A DNA stretch of 30,965 nucleotides from Chara braunii (lineage: Eukaryota; Streptophyta; Charophyceae; Charales; Characeae), in contig BFEA01000672.1 in assembly GCA_003427395.1 (NCBI GenBank), forward strand, positions 1 to 30,965. Reading direction: 5' to 3'. The stretch's first letter is position 1; every line of letters begins with the position of its first letter. The notes below the pieces were generated by a model. It searched no databases. It had not been told where the DNA came from and was given only the letters and a program-made list of their open reading frames with translations. Of the stretch, positions 20,690 to 28,679 are shown piece after piece. The position numbers and the translations under genes were made by a program.

Positions 20690-21700
20690 TCTGGCATATT
20701 TTTAAATCAAGCGTAGAGAACACGGATAGCCGCCACGTGAGGCGTCATTTTTTTTTTAATTTTTTTTTTAATTTTCTTTTTTACAAAGAAACCCAGCTCA
20801 TTTTATTACCAAAGCAAAAGGAGGCCGGGAACCCTCCGCAAACAACCCGGAAAAGGGACCATTAAGGAAATAACAAATATGAGATTGGTTAAAACAAAAA
20901 AAAAAAGAAAAAAAAAAGGGACCATTATCTAGTGTTGGCCATTCTGTGACTAGATGAGTCTCCCAACGGCTGACATCATTTTTCACGAAAAGTGCCCGGC
21001 AAAAGGCCTCGCTGCACTACTCTCCATATGTGCAAAATGAGACTGCATCCACCGCTAGAACATGGAAAGATACATTGCCATCGTTGTTGTCTTTTGTGCA
21101 TGCGGAGAGTAGGGCATCGAGGCCCAAAGTGATGCCAAAAAAAAATAAAAAAAAGTGACGCAAATAGTGCTTGCCATCCTTGCATGTGTCTCAGCCACGT
21201 TGATCTACCTTTTCTTAATAGAAAAAAAAAAAAAGATGTACGGAAGTCTAGTCTAATCTTCCTTATATGATTCTCTCTGCCTGTGTGTCGTTGTGAAAAG
21301 AATCTCCGCTCTGTGTGCTGAAGGCTCAGCAAACCCAAGATCACCTTTGCCAAAAAAAAAGACCCAAAAAAAAAAAACAGCGCCAAACCCAGGACGCCGG
21401 GAACTGGTCCCATCAATCGTTTTCTAATTCCAACGAATTTTATTTTTGCTTTCGTTTCTGTTTTGAAAATTTGGAGAGGGTCGTACATAACATGACCGGG
21501 CAGCATTTTATAGGGAATTAGGAATTATTATTGTTATAATAAAAATAAGGTTAGTAATTGATAATTACGCAATGAAGAATATTTCGGCGGCAATGCAATA
21601 ATTGGTAGTTAATTAATTCCTGGCAATTATATTATATTAGAATAATAACTACGCTTACTATTTTAAATTCGACTCACCGACGTCTTGATTAATAACTCTG
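20690..21700. other. Gene-free, A/T-tract-rich stretch
   Basis: Several T- or A-rich runs (20750-20775, 20896-20918, 21138-21155, 21221-21234, 21350-21377) and a very AT-rich patch at 21520-21670. No gene or repeat family recognised. Confidence 0.4.
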
Positions 21701-21701
21701 G

Positions 21702-21790
21702 CACAGCCAGGTACAATTCAGTGTCGCACACCCAGCATAGCCAGGATCAATGTACTTGTCGCACATCCGGTACAGCCAAGTACAATTCTG
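21702..21790 (+). repeat. Three diverged units with an ACAGCCAGGTACAATTC core
   Basis: CACAGCCAGGTACAATTCAG, CATAGCCAGGATCAATGTAC and TACAGCCAAGTACAATTCTG are separated by GTCGCACACCCAG and GTCGCACATCCGG, giving a period of about 35-38 bases. Confidence 0.7.
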
Positions 21791-21807
21791 AGGCCGTTCA
21801 CGTCTTG

Positions 21808-21864
21808 AGAATTTCAGGGCATGGCCCCTGCGCAAGGCCCCTGCGCGAGTCCTTCGGGACCGGT

Positions 21865-21896
<32 letters not shown>

Positions 21897-21980
21897 GGCC
21901 CCTGCGCAAGGATGACACGGATAAATCGTGAAATGGTCCAAATTTTTCCAAAAAAAAAAAAAAAAAAGAATTTCAGGGCA
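21808..21980 (+). pseudogene. U6 snRNA retropseudogene with poly(A) and target-site duplication
   Basis: From 21849 a nearly complete plant-type U6 can be read. The 5' hairpin is GTCCTTCGGGAC. The box AACGATACAGAGAAGATTAG, with the ACAGAGA motif, is intact. CATGGCCCCTGCGCAAGG and GATGACACGGATAAATCG follow, then AAATGGTCC and a T run. About 19 As follow. AGAATTTCAGGGCA (14 bases) flanks the insert exactly (21808-21821 and 21967-21980), the signature of LINE-type retroposition. The insert's 5' end begins with a displaced copy of TGGCCCCTGCGCAAGG fused to the U6 start, suggesting template switching. No plant upstream element or TATA box lies 5', so transcription from its own promoter is unlikely. 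Confidence 0.85.
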
Positions 21981-22001
21981 GAGTTTTTTTTTTTTTTTAA
22001 C

Positions 22002-22185
22002 TTTTTAATAGCTCAGTTGGTACACCCATGTACTGTTGTTGAAATACAGACCCACCAAGCTCGAACCCTGATGGACCGAGATGAATGTCATCAAATAATT
22101 CTGAATTACCTGGCGCCGGGCAACTCGATGATGATATCTCAACGCCATCGCCCTTGAAAAAAGAAAAACAATAAAAAGTATTAAA
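22002..22185 (+). mobile_element. tRNA-derived SINE (probable)
   Basis: TAGCTCAGTTGGTA (22009-22022) is a near-perfect Pol III A-box, and GCTCGAACCCTG (22059-22070) is a B-box at the normal tRNA distance. The arms do not fold as a working tRNA. A tRNA-unrelated body of about 80 bases follows and ends in an A-rich tail (22156-22196). It inserted next to the U6 retropseudogene. No target-site duplication was confirmed. Confidence 0.6.
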
Positions 22186-22217
22186 AGAATAAAAAATTGG
22201 AATTTCTGGGAAAAAAA

Positions 22218-22367
22218 CTAGCCGTAACCATGGCCAGATGCATTCTATTCTGAGTATGCCATGAGTAACTCCGCGAGCTCCCGGACTGAATCTAGCCGTC
22301 AGGATGGTTAGATACGTCCTGAAAAGTCCTAGTGTCACTGTGCCATGAGTCACTCGGCGAGCCCCCG
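22218..22367 (+). repeat. Tandem duplication, period about 74-84 bp
   Basis: CTAGCCGT..GGATGG/CATGG at 22218 and 22292, and TGCCATGAGTNACTC.GCGAG at 22257 and 22341, mark two diverged units. Confidence 0.7.
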
Positions 22368-22480
22368 TCCCATCAGTCCATCACTTGATGCACTGGGAGC
22401 TGGTGACCCACGGCATAGTGGGAAAAAGACGGGGGTACAAACGGGGAAAATGAGAAAAAAGGGGAAAATAAGAATTGGGG

Positions 22481-22492
22481 GGTACACACACA

Positions 22493-22529
<37 letters not shown>

Positions 22530-22530
22530 G
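22481..22530. repeat. Compound (AC)n(AG)n microsatellite
   Basis: About 13 AC units followed by about 10 GA units. Confidence 0.95.
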
Positions 22531-23199
22531 AATGAAGGTTAGGAGACGCCCTGGCCAGTGGTATGGCACGGGGAAATGAAAAAAATGCGCATAAATTTGA
22601 AAGGTTCAGAGAGGCGTAGCAATAATCAAATGAATGAATGAATTTGACTTGTCAGCCTTTTAAAATTTATGAGCATTTTTTTGAATTTATTCATTGGATT
22701 AAGAAGGCTGCCATTCAAGAAAAAGGTTCCAAGAGGCGTACTACTAATAATCAAGAACGCTGCCAAATTCATGGTGAAGTAGGGGGGAAACTATTAAATT
22801 TAGTTTTTGTTATTTCCCCCCCGCCCCTCCCCCCCCCCCAAATCATAAAAGAAAAAGCAAAATTGTCACCCCCTCAAAACCCCGTTTAAGGTTTTTAGTT
22901 TGATGTGGCGAAATGGTCAACCCGCTAACAAAGCTACCATTTCCCTTCCCCCTCCCCCCGTGCCCCCCTAACTCATATACTAGTATTAGAGCAGCCTGCC
23001 AAGTTAACGGTGGTAACCGTTTCAAATCAGCAAACGGATTACAAATCATCAAACGGATTAATACCACACCGTTAGCATCCTCGCGCCCTGAACGGCTCTC
23101 GAGCTGAAAAAAAAAAAAAGAAAAGAAAAAGAAAACATGTTATAGGGAAGGAGAACGCCGTTTTAACGATTTCACCAAACCGTCAACCATACTGGTCAC

Positions 23200-23202
<3 letters not shown>
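22531..23202. other. Gene-free stretch with C tracts
   Basis: CCCCCCCGCCCC-type runs lie near 22815-22840 and 22948-22958. No exon or RNA gene was seen. Confidence 0.35.

Positions 23203-23241
<39 letters not shown>
23203..23241. repeat. Poly(T), about 39 bp
   Basis: Uninterrupted T run. Confidence 0.95.
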
Positions 23242-23245
<4 letters not shown>

Positions 23246-23454
23246 CGAAAACATCCTTGTGTCCGTCTTGGTGACAGAGTGAATTTCATTGCATTTTTGT
23301 CCTTTTCCCTCCACCGTAAGAGGAGAAATGAACCCAGCTTGTTCGAGGAGGAGAGTGTGAAAAGGAAGGAGACTGATGCACTGACCCGTTCGTACACGCA
23401 ACCGTGAATCCACTGCGGACGCTGTGTGAAAAGAACAATCGGCAATAGCTCTCA

Positions 23455-23530
23455 GATAGATAGAACAAAAATAGAACAAAAATAGAACAATAATAGAACA
23501 GTAATAGAAGAACAATAATAGAAGAATATA
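23455..23530 (+). repeat. ATAGAACAAAA-type tandem repeat
   Basis: Six to seven units of about 11 bases (ATAGAACAAAA, ATAGAACAATA, ATAGAAGAACA). Confidence 0.85.
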
Positions 23531-23545
23531 ATGTACCGAGAGGTA

Positions 23546-23570
23546 GAAGCCATAGCAGGGCTATGGCTTC
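23546..23570. other. 11-bp perfect hairpin with 3-nt loop
   Basis: GAAGCCATAGC (23546-23556) and GCTATGGCTTC (23560-23570) are exact reverse complements around AGG. Confidence 0.7.
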
Positions 23571-23838
23571 CGCCTCCGCGCTCACCACCAGATGGAAGTG
23601 AAAGCATTCTCCACTGTGCGGATGTTGGCACGCACGTGCGTTAAAAGGTTAAGAGTCTAAGACGAATTGAGTGGTTTGGTGATGTAGCATAACATACGAG
23701 TACAAATTCCGTCCTCCCCCGAATAGAACGCACGATCGTTGTTGAGTCTGTATCTAGGAGTGAAAGTTGTGCCAAAATACAGCTATAGTTACCGTTCGTT
23801 TTATTCGGGGAAAGATGGTAGTTCTTCGAGTATATATA

Positions 23839-23919
23839 TTTGTCACAGCCCCTCGTTTGTTGTCCTCTTCTCTCTCTCTGCCTACGGTTTACCGGGCAGT
23901 TCTGTTTGTGACGATATAT
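23839..23919 (+). repeat. Body of the hammerhead-associated repeat, core missing
   Basis: TTTGTCACAGCCCCTCG, then TTGTCCTCTTCTC, TACGGTTTACCGGGCAGTTC and GTTTGTGACGATATAT. This equals the downstream part of the units at 24079, 24947, 25128 and 25352. Other body-only copies lie at 24796-24870 and about 28081-28128, and inverted pieces at about 25258-25293 and 25443-25464. Confidence 0.75.
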
Positions 23920-24081
23920 GCAAGAGGTTCTGAACAGGGGGAGTTGTAAGAAAGAAGATAAAAAAAACGAATTATTTTTTTCTTGTTTTCTTCTGTCTTT
24001 TTCGCCTTTGCGCTCTGATATTCATGTGACGATATATATTTGACGATATATAGGTATCTTTTTTACGTATATGTATATTCA

Positions 24082-24130
24082 GCCTCCTGATGAGTCGGTG
24101 AAACTCCGACGAAACAGTTTGTCACAGCCC
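24082..24130 (+). ncRNA. Hammerhead ribozyme motif, copy A (core intact, upstream strand absent)
   Basis: CTGATGA (24087-24093), stem II GTCGG/CCGAC (24094-24098 with 24106-24110) around a 7-base loop, then GAAAC (24111-24115) form an unmutated hammerhead catalytic core. The sequence 5' of the core is TA-rich and offers no strand for stems I and III, so this copy cannot self-cleave locally as read. The repeat body continues to about 24200. Confidence 0.65.
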
Positions 24131-24413
24131 CTCGTTTGTTGTCCTCTTCTCCCTCTCTGCCTACGGTTTACCGGGCAGTTCTATTTGACGATATATATAT
24201 GTATTTCACGTGGGACCAGCCATTCGGGTTTTTGGCATCCTGGTTGGTTGTTTCCCGTTGTTCGGCCCTTTGAGAGGCGGGGCGGTGCCTGTATGTGGGA
24301 ATCGTCATCCGGGATTGTCTTCTCTTTTTTTCTTGGTTGTCACACTGTGGATCGTCGCTTTTTTATGTCTCGTCCTGGGTAGCCTTGTCCCGTTGTTTGG
24401 CCTTTGACGGAGC

Positions 24414-24611
24414 GGGCGGTGCTTGCATGTGGGACTTGTCATCTGGGATCTGTCTTGTTTCCCTCTGTTCTATTTGTTTCATTTGGCTGTTCCCTTCCTC
24501 TCTTCTTTGCCTGGGCGGTGCTTGCATGTGGGACTTGTCATCTGGGATCTGTCTTGTTTCCCTCTGTTCTATTTGTTTCATTTGGCTGTTCCTTTCCTCT
24601 CTTCTTTGCCT
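24414..24611 (+). repeat. 99-bp tandem duplication
   Basis: Units 24414-24512 and 24513-24611 start GGGCGGTGCTTGCATGTGGG and are almost identical. A more diverged partial unit precedes them at about 24278-24325. The period is a multiple of three, so open frames persist on both strands, but no domain is recognisable. It lies between hammerhead copies A and B. Confidence 0.9.
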
Positions 24612-24946
24612 CTTTGCCTTTTGGCTGTGTGCAAGTGGGTCGATATGACACACGGGGGTGGGGGCAGCCGCCGCTCAACCTACATCCACGTGGGCGGCCT
24701 TGTACACAAGAGGTTCTGAAAAGGGGGAGTTGTAAGGAAGAAGATTAAAAACGAATTTAAGATTTTTTTGTTTTTTTGGTTTTTTTGCTTAGGCGCTCTC
24801 GTTTGTTGTCGTCTTCTCCCTCTCTGCGTACGGTTTACCGGGCAGCTCTGTTTGACGATAAACATATATATGTGGGTGAGTGATAGTCTACTTTGATTTT
24901 GGTTAAGGTAGATTATCATTTACAGTGTAATCAGTGAGGGGATTCT

Positions 24947-25006
24947 GCAGACTGTTGAGGGTTCAGCCTCCTGATGAGTCGGTGAAACTCCGANGAAACA
25001 GTTTGT
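24947..25006 (+). ncRNA. Type III hammerhead ribozyme, copy B (all three stems)
   Basis: Read 5' to 3': stem III strand GCAGACTGT (24947-24955), cleavage-site base T24956, stem I GAGG/CCTC (24957-24960 with 24967-24970) with loop GTTCAG, CTGATGA (24971-24977), stem II GTCGG/CCGAN with a 7-base loop (24978-24994), GAA (24995-24997), and stem III return ACAGTTTGT (24998-25006). Stem III makes nine consecutive pairs, two of them G-U. The unresolved base at 24994 is C in copy A, which restores the G-C pair next to the core. The cleavage triplet would be GUU rather than the favoured GUC. In plants this topology is known from retrozymes and a few genomic hammerheads. Confidence 0.75.
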
Positions 25007-25127
25007 CACAGCCCCTCGTTTGTTGTCCTCTTCTCTCTCTCTGCCTACGGTTTACCGGGCAGTTCTGTTTGTGACGATATATATATCTATATGATATATA
25101 TAGATAATATAGGTAGATAAATATATT

Positions 25128-25250
25128 TATTCAACCTCCTGATGAATCGGTGAAACTCCGACGGAACAGTCTGTCACAGCCCCTCGTTTGTTGTCCACTT
25201 CTCCCTCTCTGCGTACTACAGTTTACCAGGCAGTTCTATTTGACGATATA
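25128..25250 (+). repeat. Hammerhead-associated repeat, copy C (core degraded)
   Basis: CTGATGA is present at 25137-25143, but G10.1 has become A and GAAAC has become GGAAC, so the catalytic core is broken. The body TGTCACAGCCCCTCG...TTTGACGATATAT follows. Confidence 0.7.
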
Positions 25251-25351
25251 TACATAGGGAGATAGGGAGAAGATGACAACAAACGAGGGGTATATATATG
25301 CGTAGTTTTTATTTTATATATATATCTATTTGACGATATATATATATTTGT

Positions 25352-25450
25352 TTCAACCTCAGGCTGAGTCGGTGAAACTCGGACGGAACAGTCTGTCACA
25401 GCCGCTTGTTTGTTGTCCTCTTCTCCCTCCCCTCTCTGCCGATGTATATA
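25352..25450 (+). repeat. Hammerhead-associated repeat, copy D (core degraded)
   Basis: CCTCAGGCTGAGTCGG replaces CCTCCTGATGAGTCGG and GGAAC replaces GAAAC, so the ribozyme is dead. The body is recognisable up to TCTCTGCC near 25440 and then meets an inverted piece. Confidence 0.7.
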
Positions 25451-25599
25451 TCGTCAAACAGAGGGGATTCGGCCGGGGGGGGTTGGGGTGTGTGGAAGGG
25501 CTGCAGGCACCCCGCACATCCCTCTATAGAGTCTATACCATCAAAAGAACAACAGAAATTGAATAAAAAACAACAAAAAAGAGAAACAAAAGTACCTTT

Positions 25600-25659
25600 T
25601 TTTTTTTGTGTGTGTGCGTGTGTGTGCGCCTCGACTGCTGTTGTGCGCCTACACGCACG

Positions 25660-25694
<35 letters not shown>

Positions 25695-25773
25695 CCTCCT
25701 GATGAGTCGGTGAATGTCCGACGAAACAGTTAAGCACAGTCATGCTTCTGTTTGAGTCTATAGTGAATATGAC

Positions 25774-25840
<67 letters not shown>
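25600..25840. repeat. (TG)n and (CA)n microsatellites around hammerhead copy E
   Basis: TG run at 25607-25627, CA/GCAC run at 25653-25693 and a long CA run at 25773-25839. Confidence 0.95.
25693..25750 (+). ncRNA. Hammerhead ribozyme motif, copy E (core intact)
   Basis: CTGATGA (25699-25705), GTCGG/CCGAC (25706-25710 with 25718-25722) and GAAAC (25723-25727) are intact. The stem II loop is TGAATGT rather than TGAAACT, so it is a separate lineage. The upstream side is a CA microsatellite with no pairing strand, and the body differs from copies A-D. Confidence 0.55.
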
Positions 25841-25844
<4 letters not shown>

Positions 25845-26173
25845 TGCTTATCTATGGCTTGTGATGGTTTTTAAGGGAATGAGAGAGAGAATCTGTTTTT
25901 TTTTTTAAACAACACACACAGAAACCACATTTTCTTTATTTTGACCTTTTTTTTTTTAACTCAGTGCACCCCGGGGTGCTTCAGACGCTTGCGCACCGGC
26001 GGAGTTCACTTTTCTCCCTCTGTCTGCCACGTGGCGCCTTCGCGTTCGGGGCGTTCAGACAGGAACATAACGTTGCACCTTTATGGGATCCCGATCCCAA
26101 AAGGAAGAGACCCCTACCAACTGGGAAGATGCAACCCCATATGTTTTGTCTATGACTATGAAAGCCAAATAAT

Positions 26174-26286
26174 TGGCAGTGTATCTTCCCATGTTCTAGC
26201 CAGAGATTCATTATCTTTTTGCATCCAGTGCATACCGATAGGAAGAGAATGAATCTGCCGGTAGAACATGGGAATATACACTGCCA
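26174..26286. other. 113-nt near-perfect hairpin (MITE- or miRNA-precursor-like)
   Basis: Arms 26174-26198 and 26262-26286 match at 24 of 25 positions. After an imperfect hexamer, GATTCATT (26205-26212) pairs with AATGAATC (26248-26255), leaving a 35-base loop. Outside it, TGGGAAGATGCA (26122-26133) is an exact reverse complement of TGCATCTTCCCA (26310-26321), so inverted repeats are nested. Either strand's transcript would fold. Confidence 0.7.
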
Positions 26287-26319
26287 GTTTTTGTTGTTTT
26301 TCGTAGTCCTGCATCTTCC

Positions 26320-26322
<3 letters not shown>

Positions 26323-26374
<52 letters not shown>
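26323..26374. repeat. (TC)n microsatellite
   Basis: About 26 TC units ending at an unresolved base (26375). Confidence 0.97.
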
Positions 26375-26375
26375 N

Positions 26376-26764
26376 CCACTTGCCCACTTGCCTCTGTCTA
26401 GACGTGAGCCAACTTCGAAAGGCCACTACTGGGACCTTCCGGAAGTCTGTAGTCCTGGCCTTTCGAATACGGTAGCAGCTATGACCTTGACCTTTCAGGA
26501 CTGTAGCAGCTACGACCTTGACCTTTCAGAAGTCCTACAGCTACGACTTCTAGAACCCCCTAAGACCTCTATCCGACAGGTCTACAGATCGAACCCCTGC
26601 AACCTACGGACCCGACGACAGTCTATCAACTGTTACAATACACAGGTCACGGGTTCAACTCTCGGGGTCGACGCAGGTAATGTACACAGGTAAGGTAAAG
26701 GCTAGGGATCAAGGCCTGGGATCTGCATTCGCTACTGCTAGCAGGTGAATACCGTTTCAGAATA
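26376..26764 (+). repeat. 385-bp dispersed repeat, copy 1 (inverted partner at 29701)
   Basis: Starts CCACTTGCCCACTTGCC and ends near ACCGTTTCAG. Inside are two to three tandem units of GCAGCTACGACCTTGACCTTTC, a CGGGTTCAACTCTCGGGG segment and GATCAAGGCCTGGGATCTGC. The opposite-strand copy at 29701-30083 aligns throughout, at roughly 80% by eye. The two B-box-like words hint at a tRNA-related SINE, but no A-box was found. Confidence 0.75.
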
Positions 26765-26922
26765 CAACATACGGTCATTATGGACTTAATCTGGACAGAA
26801 AGATACCTCAAATACCGCTAGTATTCGGGGGAAGAAGGTAGTTACGACGGTGTGAAAAGGATCCGTGCCTCTGTTTCTTTAGACATGCTCTTTGAGTTCT
26901 TAAGGCTTTTGTGAAGTTTTGT

Positions 26923-26956
26923 CCATCCGTCCGTCCGTCCGTCCGTCAGTCTGTCC
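26923..26956. repeat. (CCGT)n short repeat
   Basis: CATCCGTCCGTCCGTCCGTC followed by variant units. Confidence 0.9.
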
Positions 26957-26991
26957 ACGGTGGGGTTGGGAATGCGACATTACCTTGTGTT

Positions 26992-27201
26992 ACAAATGGC
27001 TATGAAATCGCAGTCCTTCGGGGGCATTGTTAAAATTGGAATGATAGAGGGGGGGAAGGGGAGAATCAGAAGATGAATTAGTTTGTGGACCCTGTGGAAG
27101 GATGACACACATAAATCGAGGAAAAGTATGGAGTAGAAAAGAAAATAAAAGAAAAAAAAAGAAAAGAAAAAGAAAAGGAAAAACAAATGGTTATCATATC
27201 G
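26992..27201 (+). pseudogene. Older U6 retropseudogene with A-rich tail and 19-bp target-site duplication
   Basis: GTCCTTCGGGGGCATTG at 27013 and TTAAAATTGGAATGATAGAG, then, after a purine-rich insertion, GGATGACACACATAAATCGA near 27100 match U6 in order. An A/G-rich tail follows (27135-27180). ACAAATGGCTATGAAATCG (26992-27010) and ACAAATGGTTATCATATCG (27183-27201) flank it with 16 of 19 matches, an aged duplication. Confidence 0.8.
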
Positions 27202-27263
27202 TGTATGAAGGACCTTGTGTGTCTGTTGTTGTGTTGGTGGATATTTTATGATGACATCATCAG

Positions 27264-27334
27264 GTGAGAATGTGGCTATTGAAACTATGCTGACAACTGG
27301 GCAGGAGGTGCAGGTCAGGATTCTATCGGTTGAG
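27264..27334 (+). CDS. S1-domain protein, exon ending an S1 domain (partial gene)
   Basis: Between an acceptor CATCATCAG (ending 27263) and a donor GTATGT (27335), 71 bases encode ENVAIETMLTTGQEVQVRI followed by LSVE. TGQEVQVRILSVE matches the fourth to fifth strand of OB-fold S1 RNA-binding domains, typically (V)GQEVxVRVLxVD. The exon would start after one base of a codon and end in phase 0. The exon carrying the first half of this S1 domain was not found upstream. It lies on the same strand as the exons at 28680 and 30852 and probably precedes them in one gene. The acceptor has only a weak pyrimidine tract, so boundaries are tentative. Confidence 0.5.
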
Positions 27335-27409
27335 GTATGTGGCAGACCTACCAGGCTATCTTGTTGTTATTGTTTTTGTTTTTTTTTCCTTTTTATTTAA
27401 CTTTTTTTG

Positions 27410-27470
27410 AACATCGGTTAAAATTGGAACAATACAGAAAAGATTAGCATGGAACCTGTTGCAAGGGGGA
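27410..27470 (+). pseudogene. Truncated U6 fragment in an intron
   Basis: CATCGGTTAAAATTGGAACA and ATACAGAAAAGATTAGCATG, then a worn GGAACCTGTTGCAAGG ending in a G run, correspond to the 5' and middle thirds of U6. It separates the two S1-end exon copies. TTGTTGTTATTGTT occurs on both sides but is too simple to be called a target-site duplication. Confidence 0.7.
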
Positions 27471-27510
27471 GGGGGGGGGATGTTGTTGTTATTGTTGTTT
27501 GTCCCTACAG

Positions 27511-27566
27511 TCCCGATCTGTGGAGGTATGTGGCAGCAGGTTCAGGTCAGGGTTCTATCTGTTGAT
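27511..27566 (+). pseudogene. Duplicated S1-end exon segment
   Basis: QQVQVRVLSVD followed by a donor-like GTATGT (27567) repeats the end of the exon at 27264-27334. The match continues about 20 bases into the intron (GGACCTGCCAGGCT against AGACCTACCAGGCT), so this is a DNA duplication, not just a shared motif. A good acceptor (TTTGTCCCTACAG, ending 27510) precedes it. From that acceptor the segment is 56 bases long and opens after two bases of a codon. Whether it is spliced in, mutually exclusive or dead cannot be told. Confidence 0.45.
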
Positions 27567-27844
27567 GTATGTTGCGGACCTGCCAGGCTCTCGCCGTCTT
27601 CTTGTTGTCGTTTGCCACCAGGCTCCCATCGGGAAATCCGACTTTGTGAACTTTGAAGCTTTCTTCTCTGCCTTTGTCTAAAGTTGATTTATCCTTAGTT
27701 GTGGGAGTACCCAGAAAAAATGTACACATGGTAAATGCCTACCCTTTTCTGTTCACCCCAACCCTCTTTATTGACATTCTCCACCTTGCAGGTTGCAAGA
27801 AATCTTTTACTGTGGTCCTGCCCCTCAGAGATAGGTATATATAT

Positions 27845-27848
<4 letters not shown>

Positions 27849-27906
<58 letters not shown>
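27849..27906. repeat. (AG)n microsatellite
   Basis: About 29 AG units after a short TATATATA run. Confidence 0.97.
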
Positions 27907-27907
<1 letters not shown>

Positions 27908-28281
27908 CACGCATTACGATAGATGATGCAAAAAAGAGGCAGGGAGAAGAGGAGAGAGGGGCGGGGAAAGCTCGTCTGAGCGAAATATGGGGTTGACATT
28001 GATTTTGAGGGTAGACCAGGGCTCTGGAGTGAGTGAGTATACGAGGGTATTGCGTGTTTGGTCGCTTATATACATATACATCCCTCTCTGCTTATGGTTT
28101 ACCGGGCAGCGCTGTTTGACTATATATACATGAATATGCCTGATTGATTGATAGACAGGTCAATTGATTAAAATTGACTGAAATGCCTGATTGAATATGC
28201 CTGATTGGTTGACTAATTCATTGCTTGTTTGGTTCGCTGGAATGGTGTGTGCATGTTTGTTTGTGTGCATGTGCCCTGCAT

Positions 28282-28294
28282 GCGCGCGCGCGCG

Positions 28295-28327
<33 letters not shown>
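28282..28327. repeat. (GC)n then (TG)n microsatellite
   Basis: GCGCGCGCGCGCG followed by about 16 TG units, ending shortly before a possible acceptor TTGTGCAG at 28338. Just upstream, ATGCCTGATTG occurs three times (28136-28207). Confidence 0.95.
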
Positions 28328-28330
<3 letters not shown>

Positions 28331-28679
28331 GATTGTGCAGATCAATCTGCTGTGGGATACAGCTGTGGCATCGGACGAGGAGGGTGGTGGTAACAGGAGT
28401 ACGAGGAGGTGGGGTGATTGTAGGAGGAGCAGCAGTAGGAGGGAGAGCAGGTGGAGGAAGAGGGGCTGGAGGAGTAGGGCTTAGAGCGGTAGTGGGAGAA
28501 GTAGGTGTAGGGGTAAGGGCAGCAGGAGTTGGGTCCTGCAAATTGCAGAGGAGGTTGGCTCAGGACACCCTAAGTGTCTGTCGACTTCTCAAGTCAAGTG
28601 AGCGGGGATCGTCGTCTTTGTTTTTGTCCTCCTCTTCTCCTTCCTCTTCCTCTTCTTCATCTTTGTCTTCGTCCCTCAG

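Noticed and set aside
21849-21950. Functional U6 snRNA gene
   Set aside because: The RNA part is well preserved, but it lacks the plant upstream sequence element and TATA box. It also has a poly(A) tail and a flanking duplication, so it is a retropseudogene.
24111-24130. Minimal type I hammerhead using the TGTC after GAAACAGTT as cleavage site
   Set aside because: A 3-bp stem III (ACA/TGT) can be drawn in copies A-D. No stem I forms, because both sequences that would have to pair are pyrimidine-rich. The type III reading of copy B explains more pairs.
24414-25750. CRISPR-like array
   Set aside because: Repeat spacing is irregular, units are long and the host is eukaryotic; these are element copies and tandem duplications.
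28608-28679. Poly-serine domain upstream of the S1 exon
   Set aside because: The stretch is a 60-base pyrimidine tract ending in CAG, which is better explained as a 3' splice site. An in-frame exon remains possible and is noted in the feature.
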